Positions 1 through 10,488 of a DNA stretch of 64,000 nt are shown in pieces. The notes below the pieces were generated by a model, which ran no database searches, was not told the DNA's origin, and was given only the letters and a program-made list of their open reading frames with translations. A program made the translations under genes and the position numbers. Source of the DNA: Myxococcales bacterium (lineage in GTDB: Bacteria > Myxococcota_A > Bradymonadia > UBA7976 > UBA1532); NCBI GenBank assembly GCA_020633555.1, contig JACKDL010000004.1, positions 124,001 through 188,000 of the forward strand, read 5' to 3'. Each line of letters starts with the position of its first letter. Positions within the stretch are counted from its first letter, which is position 1.

Positions 1-956
1 GGCTGCCAGCTTCGCCGGCGCTTGCCGTAGCGGCCGGCCAGGTCGCCGCCGGCGTCGGCCACCGCCTGCCGCACGGCGGCCAGCTCCACGAGCTTGCCCG
101 GGCCCAGGGCCGCGGTCACCGAGGGCTCGGCGAGGATCTGGGTGACCTCGTCCCGAGTCGGGGCGATGACCACGAAGGGGACCCCCACAGCCCGCGCGGG
201 CAGGGGGGCCGGCAGCGGCTCGGCGGCGCGCGCCGGCGGCGCCAGGGCGCGGAAGGGCCACAGCGCGCGCGCCTCGTCCACGGCGGCCTGGCTGAGCTCG
301 GGCAGCACGCCCACCACCACCTGGCAGAGGCCCGCGAGCAGATCCAACGCCTTGCTCACCCGGTCCTGCTTGCTGCGCATGAGCCCCAGCGCCGCGGGGC
401 CCAGCCAGACCATCACCGCCTGGCTGCGGCGGGCGATGGCCTCCAGGTAGCGCCAGCCGTCGGCGTCGCGGGGCGACAGCGCGCGGTCCTCGAAGCGCAG
501 CCGGCGGCCGGGCAGGGCCGCCTGAAGCTGGCGGGCGGCCTCGCCCTCGGTGCCCGCGTGCAGCACCAGCACATCGTGGGCCAGGGCACGGGGCCGTTCG
601 CTGGCCACGGGTGCCACCGCGGCCGCCTCGGCCCGCAGGCGGGCCTCGACGTCGGCCAGGTGGTGGCGCGCCGAGGCCCCCTCGGGCAGGCCCAGGGTCT
701 CCAGGTAGCGGGCCACCGCCGTCAGCCACGCCACCAACGGCACCTGCCCCTGGGCCTGGGCGCGGGCCTCGGCCAGCTTCACCAGATCGCTGCGGGCCTG
801 GGCCACCGCGCTGTCCAGCCGGGGCAGCCCGTGGAAGAAGGGGCGCACCTCGACGAAGAAGGTGTCCCGCTTGGCCGGGTCGTCGTACAGGTGCGCGCCC
901 ACCACCAGCTCGGTGAGCTGGCCGATGGCGGCGTCGTTGAGCAGGGGTGGGTTCAC
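1..956 (-). CDS. TIR-like domain protein, truncated by the window edge
   Basis: An open frame starts at GTG 956 and runs off the left edge, so at least 318 residues are visible and the C-terminus is missing. The first 110 or so residues are helical and rich in Ala, Leu and Arg, like an adaptor module placed before effector domains. Next comes HDVLVLHAGTEGEAARQLQ, then FEDRALSPRDADGW and IARRSQAVMVWLGPAAL. This follows the TIR layout: a first strand, an acidic segment after strand two, then a W..I...S...V.L core. A Pro/Ala linker leads to a second hydrophobic strand, VPFVVIAPTRDEV, perhaps the start of another alpha/beta domain. TIR domains act in signalling or as NAD-cleaving effectors; which applies here is unknown. 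No good Shine-Dalgarno precedes the GTG. It is divergent from the next gene. Fold assignment is by pattern only. Confidence 0.5.
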   Translation of the reverse strand, partial: MNPPLLNDAAIGQLTELVVGAHLYDDPAKRDTFFVEVRPFFHGLPRLDSAVAQARSDLVKLAEARAQAQGQVPLVAWLTAVARYLETLGLPEGASARHHLADVEARLRAEAAAVAPVASERPRALAHDVLVLHAGTEGEAARQLQAALPGRRLRFEDRALSPRDADGWRYLEAIARRSQAVMVWLGPAALGLMRSKQDRVSKALDLLAGLCQVVVGVLPELSQAAVDEARALWPFRALAPPARAAEPLPAPLPARAVGVPFVVIAPTRDEVTQILAEPSVTAALGPGKLVELAAVRQAVADAGGDLAGRYGKRRRSWQ

Positions 957-1050
957 GGCCGCCGACGATAGCACTGGCGGGGCGGCCCCACGAACTCCCG
1001 CTTGTGGCGGCCACCGCAAGGCACGCATCATCGCGCCACAGGAGGGGAAC

Positions 1051-1413
1051 ATGCGCCGCTCGACCACGATCATCGCCGGCCTGGTGCTGGCCGCCGCGCC
1101 GGCCTTCGCCGACGTCATCAGCCCCGAAGAGGACGCCTGCCGGGGCAAGACCCAGGGGGCCGCCTGCAGCGCCGACGGCCGGGACGGCACCTGCCAGCCC
1201 GACGAGTGCTGCCGCAACGACTACAGCAACGGGGTGCCGCCCCAGACGGTGTGCGGCGACTGCTTCACCTGCAAGGCGGGCGCTGCGGCCAGCGGCGGCA
1301 GCGACGACGAGAAGGGCTGCGCGGCGGCCCCGGGCGGCGCGCTGGGCGCGGGCAGCCTGCTGGCCGGGCTGGCCCTGGCCTTCGGCCTGTGGCGGACCCG
1401 CCGCCGGGCGTGA
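1051..1413 (+). CDS. Secreted Cys-rich protein with MYXO-CTERM-type sorting tail
   Basis: This 120-residue protein has a clean signal peptide (MRRSTTIIAGLVLAAAPAFA) and a short Cys-rich body with CCRNDYSN and CGDCFTC. Its tail is a Gly-Cys, a hydrophobic helix (about residues 93-113) and a terminal RTRRRA cluster. Cys plus helix plus Arg cluster is the MYXO-CTERM layout, which is processed by a myxosortase and leaves proteins on the surface of Myxococcota. The start ATG has an AGGAGGGG ribosome site 6-8 bases upstream. Its stop overlaps the GTG of the next gene, so the two are probably co-translated. The function of the Cys-rich body is not recognised. Confidence 0.85.
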   Translation: MRRSTTIIAGLVLAAAPAFADVISPEEDACRGKTQGAACSADGRDGTCQPDECCRNDYSNGVPPQTVCGDCFTCKAGAAASGGSDDEKGCAAAPGGALGAGSLLAGLALAFGLWRTRRRA

Positions 1414-2366
1414 TCCCGGCTCTCAGCGCCGCCCTGTTTGCCCTGGGAGGGTTGGCGGCCGCGGCCGCCTGGCCCCTGGCCACCTACGCGGTGGCCCTGG
1501 CCGCCTTGGGCGCGCCCCACGTCTTCGCCGAGCTGCGCGTGGTGGGCCTGCGCTACGGGCCCGGCGCGACCCGGCCGATCCTGGCCGCCGTGGGCCTGGG
1601 CCTGGCGGCGCTGGCGGTGGCCCGGGCGGGCTCGGCCTGGGGCTGGTGGGGGCCGGCGCGCACGCTCCAGCTCGCCTTGGCGGTGGGCCTGGCGGCGGTG
1701 GCCCTGCCGGCGCTGTGGCGCCGCAGCGTGGGGCACGCCGCGGTGGGGGCGGCCCTCATCACGGCGGTGGCCTGGGGCGCCGCCCTGGCGCCCGTCGAGA
1801 CGCTGCTGCTGCTGGCCGTGACCCACAACCTCACCCCGCTGGGTTTCCTGGCCGACGGTGCGCCGCGTCGGGTGCAGGCGTGGGCGCTGTTGATCTTCAT
1901 CGGGGGGCCCCTGCTGCTCGCCAGCGGCCTGCCGTACAGGGCCCTGGACGCGCTGGGCTGGGCCGCGCTGGAGGCCAACCCGCTGCCCGCCGGGCCGCTG
2001 GCGGCCCACCTGGGCGCCTTCCTGCCCGCCGGCCTGCGAGCCACGCCACACGCGGTGCACCTGTTCGCCGCCGTGGCCTTCGCCCAGCTCATGCACCACG
2101 GCGCGGTGTTGGCGGTGCTTCCCCGCCTTGCGCCGCCGGCGGGGCGGTGGGTGTGGCCCGCGCTGGGGGCGGTGGGCGCCTTGTCGCTGCTGGGCTTCGC
2201 CCGAGACTTCGCGGGCGCGCGGCAGGCCTACGGGATCATCGCCGCGGTCCACGCGTGGGTGGAGCTGCCGGTGCTGCTGCTGATCCTGGCGGGCTCGGGC
2301 GAGCGCGCCCCCTGGCGGGCCGCGATCAGTCGGGAGCGCGCTGTGCCAGCAGCGCCCGCTCGCTGA
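1410..2366 (+). CDS. Polytopic membrane protein of unknown function
   Basis: This 318-residue protein is almost entirely hydrophobic, with about eight predicted membrane helices. GTG 1410 overlaps the stop of the MYXO-CTERM gene (GTGA). Histidines recur near the helices: GAPHVFAELRVV, AVTHNLTPLG, ATPHAVHLF, AQLMHHGAVLAV and AVHAWVELP. A GxPH element with later His clusters is reminiscent of Brp/Blh-type membrane di-metal oxygenases, but I cannot place it in that family. The coupling to a MYXO-CTERM substrate makes a role in its sorting or maturation worth considering, yet the EExxR motif of CPBP-type proteases is absent. The last 41 bases overlap the end of the convergent gene at 2326-4896. 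Confidence 0.7.
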   Translation: MIPALSAALFALGGLAAAAAWPLATYAVALAALGAPHVFAELRVVGLRYGPGATRPILAAVGLGLAALAVARAGSAWGWWGPARTLQLALAVGLAAVALPALWRRSVGHAAVGAALITAVAWGAALAPVETLLLLAVTHNLTPLGFLADGAPRRVQAWALLIFIGGPLLLASGLPYRALDALGWAALEANPLPAGPLAAHLGAFLPAGLRATPHAVHLFAAVAFAQLMHHGAVLAVLPRLAPPAGRWVWPALGAVGALSLLGFARDFAGARQAYGIIAAVHAWVELPVLLLILAGSGERAPWRAAISRERAVPAAPAR

Positions 2367-4896
2367 GCAGCGTGTCGCACAGCCGCGCCAGGGGATCGAA
2401 GGCCCGGCGCAGGTCCTCGCTCCACAGCAGGTGCCCGGTGGGTTCGAAGCGCACCCGCTCCACGCCGTCCGCCAGCGTCACCCGGCCTTCGGCGGCGGCC
2501 AGCCAGCGGTGGATGGCGCCCCGCGCCGGGTGATCGAACCGCGGCAGGGCCTCGCGCAGCAGGGTGCGCGTGTCGAAGCCCACGTCCCGGCGCCAGCCCG
2601 CCAGCCCCATCTCGAAGGTCACCGCGGGCCCCACATCCACCGCCCGGGCCTCGGTGCCCACCACCAGCGGGTGCAACCGCTCCAGGTTCTGCGCCGCCGC
2701 CAGCCACACGAGCTGGCTGCGGCCCGCCAGGCCGATGTCGGCTCGCAGGCGCACGGTGATCTGCAGCCGGGGGATCGCCTGGGGATCGGGCAGGCTCAGG
2801 GCCAGCCGGCCCTCCACCACGACCCCCTGGGTGCCCTCGAGGCGGGCCGAGCGGGCCCGGCTGCGGTGGGGCTTCAGGTCGCCGCCCAGCACCCGCGGCG
2901 TGCGGCCCCGCGGGGCCCCCAGCCGACGGTCCAGCACGTGGGGATCCCAGTCCACCAGCTCGTCGCACAGCACCAGCAGCCAGGCCACCGGCTCCTGCCG
3001 TGGGGCCAGGGTCACGGTGAAGGCCCGGTGCAGCAGCACCGCCCGCAGGGCGGCCCGCAGCACGTCGGGCGACAGCTCGGGGGCCCAGGCGGCGCGGCGG
3101 GCCAGGGTCCAGGCCCCCAGCACCTCGTGGGTGTACGGATCGGCGGCGGGACGGCGCTCCAGCCACTGGATGAGGGCGGCGTCCTGCTGCGGATCGTAGG
3201 CGCCCTTCGCCTGCAACTCCTCCAGGCACTGCAGCACGATGGACCCCGCGCCCGACTCGGGGGTCGGGGGCTGCAGGCGGGCGTGATCCCTGGCCGGCAC
3301 CAGGCCGGGCACGGGGGCCAGGGTGCGGGGCGCGAGCTGCACCCCCGCGTCGTGGAACAGAGCCGCCAGCGCGAAGGCCTGGGGGAGCGCCGCGGCGGCC
3401 GCCTCGCCCAGGTCGTGGGCCAGCAGGGCCTGCAAGGTGGTGGGCTCCAGCCCCTCGCGGTCGAAGCGCAGCCCCAGCGCCACCTGCCCGGCCAGGTACA
3501 CGTACAGCGCGTGGTCCAGGTGGCCGGCGGCGAAGTGATCGCCGTCGGCGCCGCCGCGGGGCTCGGCCAGTCGGGTCAAGAGCTGGCGCAGATCCAGCCC
3601 CTCGGGCAGCCCCAGGCGCACCCGGGCGTGGAAGGCCACCAGGTGCGCCAGCGAGGCCCGCATGGCGTCGGGCTGCACGCGGAAGTCGGGGCGGTTGCCG
3701 AACAGCAGCCGGCGCACCTCCTCGCGGGCCACGAAGGCGAAGTCCGCCAGCAGCCCCCAGGTGCCGCTGTGGACCTGGGCCGGATCCTCCAGGGCCGCGG
3801 CCAAGGGCTCCAACAGCTCCAGCAGCAGCCAGCCCCGCAGCCAGTCGGGGCTCAAGGCGCCGGCCAGGGCTGCGGTGCCCAGGTGGGCCTGCAGGGCCTG
3901 CTGGGTGCGCGTCAGCAGCTCCACCCAGAAGGCCCCCAGGTCCAGCTCGCCCTCGCCGAAGGCCTCGGCCCGGCGGCGGGCGCGCCCGTGCTTGCGCGTC
4001 CAGGCTGCCAGCAGCCACGACAGCGCCGGGGTGCTCGCGGGATCCTCGGGGGCCGGGGGCAGGCGGCCCTGGCCCACGCCCACCGACACCCCCAGGCAGC
4101 GCAGCTTGAAGGCCGTGCTCGCCCCCACCCGCGGGGCGTCCGCCAGCCGGTTCAGCCGCTCCGCCAGGGTGCGGCAGCGCTCGTAGGCCTCGCCCGCGTC
4201 CAGGGGCCGCTGGGCCCAGCCGCTGCCGTGCAGGGCCTGCACCGCCCACTCGGCCGCCTCGCGGGCCCACCGCGCGCGGAACTCGCGGGTCGGGGCGGGG
4301 CGCTGGGTCTCGAAGTCGTCGAGCTGGGCGATGATCTGGCCCAGCTTGTGGCTGAGCGAGTGGGCCCCGCCCACGATGTCCTCGAGCTGCGCCACCACCC
4401 GGTCGAAGTCCATCACCGCCTGGCGCTCGTCGGGTCGCCGGCGCAGCCACAGGGCCTCCACCAGCGCCACGAGCTGCGTCTGCCACTCGGTCCAGCGGCA
4501 CAGGTGGTCGAACAGCCGCACCTCGTCGGGATCCAGGGGCCCGTCCACCTCGAAGCGCACCCACCGCAGGCCGTCGCGGCCCTGGCCCTGTCGGCGCCGG
4601 TCCAGGTCGGGGCGGATCACCGCCCAGCGGCGCTCCCCCGCCTGCCCGTGCAGGACGATGCGGTGTTCGTCCTCGAACTCGGGCGGCTCGGGCGGCCCCC
4701 CCGATGGCCAGCAGGTGATCTGCACCTCGCCGTCCAGCTCGAAGGCGCACACCACCCGGGCGAGCTGCTCGAAGAACAGGAACTCGGCGGTCTGGTACAG
4801 CAGGTTGGGCAGCGGCTCGCTGGCCTTCAGCACCGCCAGGTTCACCAGGCGGTTCAGGGCGTCGCGGAGCCGGATCTCCAGCAGCGCAGTGCTCAC
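2326..4896 (-). CDS. Large HD-domain-like protein, third gene of a two-component operon
   Basis: GTG 4896 overlaps the stop of the receiver gene (GTGA), giving 856 residues. The N-terminal 150 residues hold strands such as ARVVCAFELDGEVQITC, which could be a GAF-like sensor. A helical stretch with HSLSHKLGQIIAQLD and a long helical middle follow. Residues about 470-660 carry an ordered set typical of HD phosphohydrolases: GHLDHALYVYLAG, ALFHDAG (near residue 514), THEVLGAWTLA, LLHRAF and LVLCDELVDW. The spacing is loose, so the metal site may be altered. A beta-rich C-terminal third follows. The kinase-receiver-HD order suggests this is the output protein, perhaps acting on a nucleotide, but the substrate is unknown. 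The C-terminus overlaps the gene on the opposite strand. Confidence 0.65.
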   Translation of the reverse strand: MSTALLEIRLRDALNRLVNLAVLKASEPLPNLLYQTAEFLFFEQLARVVCAFELDGEVQITCWPSGGPPEPPEFEDEHRIVLHGQAGERRWAVIRPDLDRRRQGQGRDGLRWVRFEVDGPLDPDEVRLFDHLCRWTEWQTQLVALVEALWLRRRPDERQAVMDFDRVVAQLEDIVGGAHSLSHKLGQIIAQLDDFETQRPAPTREFRARWAREAAEWAVQALHGSGWAQRPLDAGEAYERCRTLAERLNRLADAPRVGASTAFKLRCLGVSVGVGQGRLPPAPEDPASTPALSWLLAAWTRKHGRARRRAEAFGEGELDLGAFWVELLTRTQQALQAHLGTAALAGALSPDWLRGWLLLELLEPLAAALEDPAQVHSGTWGLLADFAFVAREEVRRLLFGNRPDFRVQPDAMRASLAHLVAFHARVRLGLPEGLDLRQLLTRLAEPRGGADGDHFAAGHLDHALYVYLAGQVALGLRFDREGLEPTTLQALLAHDLGEAAAAALPQAFALAALFHDAGVQLAPRTLAPVPGLVPARDHARLQPPTPESGAGSIVLQCLEELQAKGAYDPQQDAALIQWLERRPAADPYTHEVLGAWTLARRAAWAPELSPDVLRAALRAVLLHRAFTVTLAPRQEPVAWLLVLCDELVDWDPHVLDRRLGAPRGRTPRVLGGDLKPHRSRARSARLEGTQGVVVEGRLALSLPDPQAIPRLQITVRLRADIGLAGRSQLVWLAAAQNLERLHPLVVGTEARAVDVGPAVTFEMGLAGWRRDVGFDTRTLLREALPRFDHPARGAIHRWLAAAEGRVTLADGVERVRFEPTGHLLWSEDLRRAFDPLARLCDTLLSERALLAQRAPD

Positions 4897-5396
4897 CCGG
4901 CGTCCTCCGGGCGGTGCTCCTCGAGGAAGGCCATCACCCGGTCGAGCTGGATGGGCTTCGAGTGCACCGTCAGATCGGGGCGCACCTCGCGCATGGCCCG
5001 CAGCACGTCCTCGTCGTAGTACCCGCTGAGCACCATCACCGGCATGCGGCGGTTGGGCGGCAGGGGCTGGAAGTCGCTCAGCCGCAGCCGGCGCTCGTGG
5101 CTCTTGTCGGGCTCGCCCCAGCGCGTCGGCGCGTGGGCCGGGGCGTGGGTGCCCGCCAGCCAGCGGAGCAGCAGGCAGCCCCCCCACACCTCGCGGGCGT
5201 CGGGCACGCTGCCGTAGTAGGGCATCATCTGGTCCAGCAGCAGCACGTCAAAGGGGCCCTGCTCCAGGATCTGGCCGGCCTCGATGACGCTGGTGGCCCA
5301 CACCAGGTCCCACCCGGCGCGTTTGATGATCCGCGCCTCGTAGGGCATGCGCTTGGGCTCATCGTCGGCCCACAGGACCCGCGGTCGGCGGCTCAT
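4893..5396 (-). CDS. Stand-alone response regulator receiver protein
   Basis: This 167-residue protein is a CheY-like receiver with no output domain. Visible parts are the acidic pair in VLWADDEP (Asp11/Asp12), the phosphoacceptor in VLLLDQMMP (Asp55), the Ser of VLSGYYDED and the Lys of VHSKP (Lys147). Between the third helix and the fourth strand it carries about 35 residues more than a normal receiver (roughly 62-117), including GTHAPAHAPTRWGEPDKS. An AAGGAGGGA site precedes the ATG. The gene overlaps the kinase stop (ATGA) upstream and the HD-like gene start (GTGA) downstream, so it probably relays phosphate from that kinase to that protein. Confidence 0.88.
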   Translation of the reverse strand: MSRRPRVLWADDEPKRMPYEARIIKRAGWDLVWATSVIEAGQILEQGPFDVLLLDQMMPYYGSVPDAREVWGGCLLLRWLAGTHAPAHAPTRWGEPDKSHERRLRLSDFQPLPPNRRMPVMVLSGYYDEDVLRAMREVRPDLTVHSKPIQLDRVMAFLEEHRPEDAG

Positions 5397-8284
5397 GCTC
5401 CCTCCTTGGTGCGCGGCACGTCGCGCGGCAGATCCACGGTGAAGACCACCCGGTAGGGTCGGGTGGCGGGATCGGTCTTATCGGACCCGCCGGCGGGGTC
5501 GCAGCGGTGGCCCAGCACGCCGCCGTGGGCCTCCACCAGCGCCCGCGCCAGCGGCAGGCCGATGCCCTGCCCGGCGATGACCCGGAAGGGATCCTCCCAG
5601 GTCAGCCGCTCGCCCGTGCGGTAGATGTCGGTGCTCTCGTCGATGCGGTGGCCGATGTCGCCCACCTCCAGGCGCACGCCGGACCTGGTGCCGTACACCC
5701 GCAGCCAGCCGTGGCGGTTGCCGAAGACGTACTTCGCCGCGTTGTCGAGCAGGTTGCTCAGCACCAGGTCCAGGGCGGTGTCGTCGAAGGCCATGTACAG
5801 CGGTCCGGCCACCTGCCACTCCACGGTGAAGCCCGCCGCGCGATCGGCGAAGCGCACCTGGAACCGCTGTGCGCAGCGCTCCACCACCGGCCGCAGGGGT
5901 TGCCGGCGCAGCCGCACCCGCGGGCGGGCCTCGTCGAACAGCCGCTCGTACTCCCGCCAGCGGTGGATGGCCGCCCCCTCGGCGCGGATCTGCTCGGCGA
6001 AGTCCTCCAGGGCCGCCGGATCGGCGTCGGGTCGGCCCGCTTCGTCCGCCAGGGCCAGCGCGGCGGACTGCAGCCCCTGCACCGGCCCCAGCAGCGCGTG
6101 GCGGAAGCGCCCGATCACCAGCTTCCACGCCACCCGGAAGCGCTCGTGGTGCAGGATGATCGACATCTCGCGCCCGGCCTCGGCCAGCGCCCGCCGCGCC
6201 ACCCGATCGGGCGGATCGCCCCGCAGCAGGAACAGGTGCCCCTGCAGGCCGTCGTCGCCCGGCAGGTGGATGGGCACGCCGGCGAAGTGGTGCAGCCCCA
6301 CCCGGCCCTCCAGGGCCCCGTCGGGCCAGCCCGGCCGTTCGCAGGCGGCCAGCGACCGGTCCACCAGCGCCTTCTGAGTCACGTCGTCCACGGCGCCCGT
6401 GCTCGCCCGCGCCACCATCACCGTCTCGCCGGTCACCGGGATGGTGGAGCGCACCCCCAGGAACACCTCGCCGCCCGGCGGCGTGTACCGGCGGAACCAG
6501 GCCCGCAGGTTGGCCACCATGCTGTCGGCCAGGGCCTGGCCGTCCCGCGCGGCGATGCGCTCGCCGATGCGGTTCAGGGCGTCCAGGCGGGCCCGCCGGG
6601 CCACCCGGCCCATGGCCACGGCCGCGCGCTGGGCCACCGCCTCGGCCACGCGGGCGTCGGCCTCGGTCAGGAACGGGCCCTCGGGGCCGGTGAGCAGCTT
6701 GATGGCGCCCACGCGTCGATCGGCGTCGTCCACCACGGGCACCACCAGCCACGACCGCAGCCGCCCGACGCCCAGGGTGTCCGTGAGCGCCTCCAGGTGC
6801 TCGTGCGCCAGGCGCTTCGCCAGGGGATCGGCGCCGTCATCCACCCGCAGCACGCGGCGGGCGCGCCCCTCGCGCAGGGCCTCGGCGGTGAGCGAGCCCG
6901 GCGCCACCGGGTGGCGCAGGTGCAGGCTCGGCCGCTCCGGGACGGCGTGGCGGGCCACCAGGCCGTCGCCGTCGGGCTGGTAGATCACCGCGTGGCAGGC
7001 CTCGGTCAGCGCGCGCAGGTGGGCCGCGGCCCGGCGCAGCACGTCGCCGGGCTCTGCGTCTTCGGCCACGGCGGCCTCGCCGTTGGGCGTGGGTCCCACC
7101 GCCAGGCGCTGCTCGAACAGGGCCGCCGCGAACTCGCACAGCGCCGGTGAGATGGCCCGGGGCTCACGGGCGGTGGGCTGATCGAGCAGCACGATCCAGC
7201 CGGCGGCGTCATCCCCCAGCCCCAGCACCCGGCGGACGCCCAGCCCCTGCACCTGCACCTGGGCCTCGATGTGCTGCCACGGCGCGTCGCCGGGCTCGGC
7301 GGCGTGGCACAGGCCGGCCAGCTCGCGCTCCAGGGCGTCGCGCAGGGCCGGCCGGCGGGCCCAGCCGGCCAGCAGGTGGACCCGCGCCGGGGGGCCGCTG
7401 TCCTTTGCCAGGAACAGGGCGGCGGGCACCCCGGCCCGGGCCCCCAGCACCGCCAGGATCTGGCGGGCGGCCACCCGGGGCGAGCCCTCGGCGTCCACCT
7501 CGGCCACCAGCCGCCGGGTGACGGCCAGCTCGGCGCGGGCGGCGCTGGCGGCGCGCCGGGGCGCCAGCGTGGGGCCGGCCTGCAGGGGCAGCAGATCCAG
7601 CACCGCCAGCTCGGCGGGGGCCAGCAGCCGGGGGGCCTGCCAGCTCAGGGCCACCTGGAGCTCGGGCCCGTCGCCCCCGCCGGCCACGGCCACCGTCACC
7701 GCCGCGCCGGTGGCGCCGGGGGGGCACAGCGGGCTGTGGCGGGCGTCGGGCACCACCACCCGCCCCGTCTGGCTTGGCAGGGCGGTGAGCCAGGGGGGCG
7801 CCGGGCCCCGCTGCACCAGGCGGGTCTGCTGATCGTCGCGCAGGCCCGCGCGCACGCCGTCGGCCTCCAGGGCCGCCGCCACCCGATCCACCAGCTGGGC
7901 CAGCGCCGTCACGTCCGAGGCGTCCTCCAGGGGCGGGCGGGCCAGCCGCACCAGCTCGCGGTGGGCGTGCCCCCTGGCCTCGCGCCGCAGGGCCGCGTGG
8001 GCCAGCGCTGCGACCACGGGGGCGGTGGTGGGGGTCAGGTAGCCCATGGCCCCGGCCGCCCGGGCGCGATCCCCCTGATCGGTGGGCGGCGCGAGGCCGG
8101 CGATCAGGGCCGCCCCGGCCTGGGCCTCGCTCAGGGCCAGCGCCTCGACCCCGCCGGCCCAGCACACGCACAGATCCCCCCCGGGCGCGGCCACGAAGCC
8201 GGCCGCCTCGAAGGCCGCCGCCAGCCCCTCGGGCGGTGCGCTGGCGCCGGTCAGGCGGGTCAGGTGGTACGTCAGGGGGATCAT
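5393..8284 (-). CDS. Multi-sensor GAF histidine kinase with pseudo-receiver N-terminus
   Basis: This 963-residue protein has no membrane segment, so it is a cytoplasmic sensor. Residues 1-115 look like a receiver without a phosphoacceptor Asp, ending in AMGYLTPTTAPVVAAL. Three or four GAF-like modules follow up to about residue 710; the clearest (about 420-555) includes WLVVPVVDDADRRVGAIKLL. The transmitter shows a phosphorylation helix FRHALLGPVQGLQS (His near 728), N box NLLDNAAKY (near 845), a degenerate G1 element EVGDIGHRI and G2 GQGIGLPLARALVEAHGG. The altered G1 could lower kinase activity. There is no clear ribosome site at ATG 8284. It lies 25 bases after a small membrane protein gene and overlaps the receiver gene downstream. 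Confidence 0.85.
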   Translation of the reverse strand: MIPLTYHLTRLTGASAPPEGLAAAFEAAGFVAAPGGDLCVCWAGGVEALALSEAQAGAALIAGLAPPTDQGDRARAAGAMGYLTPTTAPVVAALAHAALRREARGHAHRELVRLARPPLEDASDVTALAQLVDRVAAALEADGVRAGLRDDQQTRLVQRGPAPPWLTALPSQTGRVVVPDARHSPLCPPGATGAAVTVAVAGGGDGPELQVALSWQAPRLLAPAELAVLDLLPLQAGPTLAPRRAASAARAELAVTRRLVAEVDAEGSPRVAARQILAVLGARAGVPAALFLAKDSGPPARVHLLAGWARRPALRDALERELAGLCHAAEPGDAPWQHIEAQVQVQGLGVRRVLGLGDDAAGWIVLLDQPTAREPRAISPALCEFAAALFEQRLAVGPTPNGEAAVAEDAEPGDVLRRAAAHLRALTEACHAVIYQPDGDGLVARHAVPERPSLHLRHPVAPGSLTAEALREGRARRVLRVDDGADPLAKRLAHEHLEALTDTLGVGRLRSWLVVPVVDDADRRVGAIKLLTGPEGPFLTEADARVAEAVAQRAAVAMGRVARRARLDALNRIGERIAARDGQALADSMVANLRAWFRRYTPPGGEVFLGVRSTIPVTGETVMVARASTGAVDDVTQKALVDRSLAACERPGWPDGALEGRVGLHHFAGVPIHLPGDDGLQGHLFLLRGDPPDRVARRALAEAGREMSIILHHERFRVAWKLVIGRFRHALLGPVQGLQSAALALADEAGRPDADPAALEDFAEQIRAEGAAIHRWREYERLFDEARPRVRLRRQPLRPVVERCAQRFQVRFADRAAGFTVEWQVAGPLYMAFDDTALDLVLSNLLDNAAKYVFGNRHGWLRVYGTRSGVRLEVGDIGHRIDESTDIYRTGERLTWEDPFRVIAGQGIGLPLARALVEAHGGVLGHRCDPAGGSDKTDPATRPYRVVFTVDLPRDVPRTKEGA

Positions 8285-8309
8285 GCCCGCAGTGTCGGCG
8301 GCCGCGGGC

Positions 8310-8632
8310 TCACCGTCCAGTCCACCCCAGCCACCAGACGGCGAGGCCCAGGCCGAACGACACGGCGTTGGTGAGGGCCGCCAGGCCCAGGGCGCGGCGG
8401 AGGGGAGCAGGGAGCAGCGCGCGCCACGCCAGCGCCTCGACGGCCACCACGGTGGCCTCGATGAGCGCCGCGCGCCATGGGAAGGCCCACGGCAGCCAAC
8501 GGTTGGCGGTGAAGGCGAAGGGGTGGGTGAGCAGGCTGGCCGCCGCGGCCACCAGGGCCCCGCGGCGGCCCGCCAGGGCGGCGCCCACCGCGCCCTCGAT
8601 GAGCACGGTCAGCGCCAGGGCGAGGCTGTGGG

Positions 8633-8636
<4 letters not shown>
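8310..8636 (-). CDS. Small integral membrane protein
   Basis: This 108-residue protein starts at a GTG that overlaps the OmpA gene stop (GTGA). It has about four hydrophobic helices. An N-terminal Glu lies in the first helix, then LLTHPFAFTANRW, an IEATVVAVEALAWR helix and LTNAVSFGLGLAVWW. The acidic residues inside helices and the HP and N..S elements resemble a widespread family of four-helix membrane proteins of unknown role. Its tight coupling to an OmpA-TSP3 gene suggests an envelope function. Base composition fits the neighbours. Confidence 0.72.
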
Positions 8637-10432
<1,796 letters not shown>

Positions 10433-10488
10433 CCGTCGGCCTCCCAAGCCTCGTGTAAGAGCGCCGCCAAGCTAACCCGTCCGGGTCC

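Noticed and set aside
1051..2366. Membrane gene as a CPBP-family myxosortase
   Set aside because: The EExxR and FxxxH motifs required for that family are not present.
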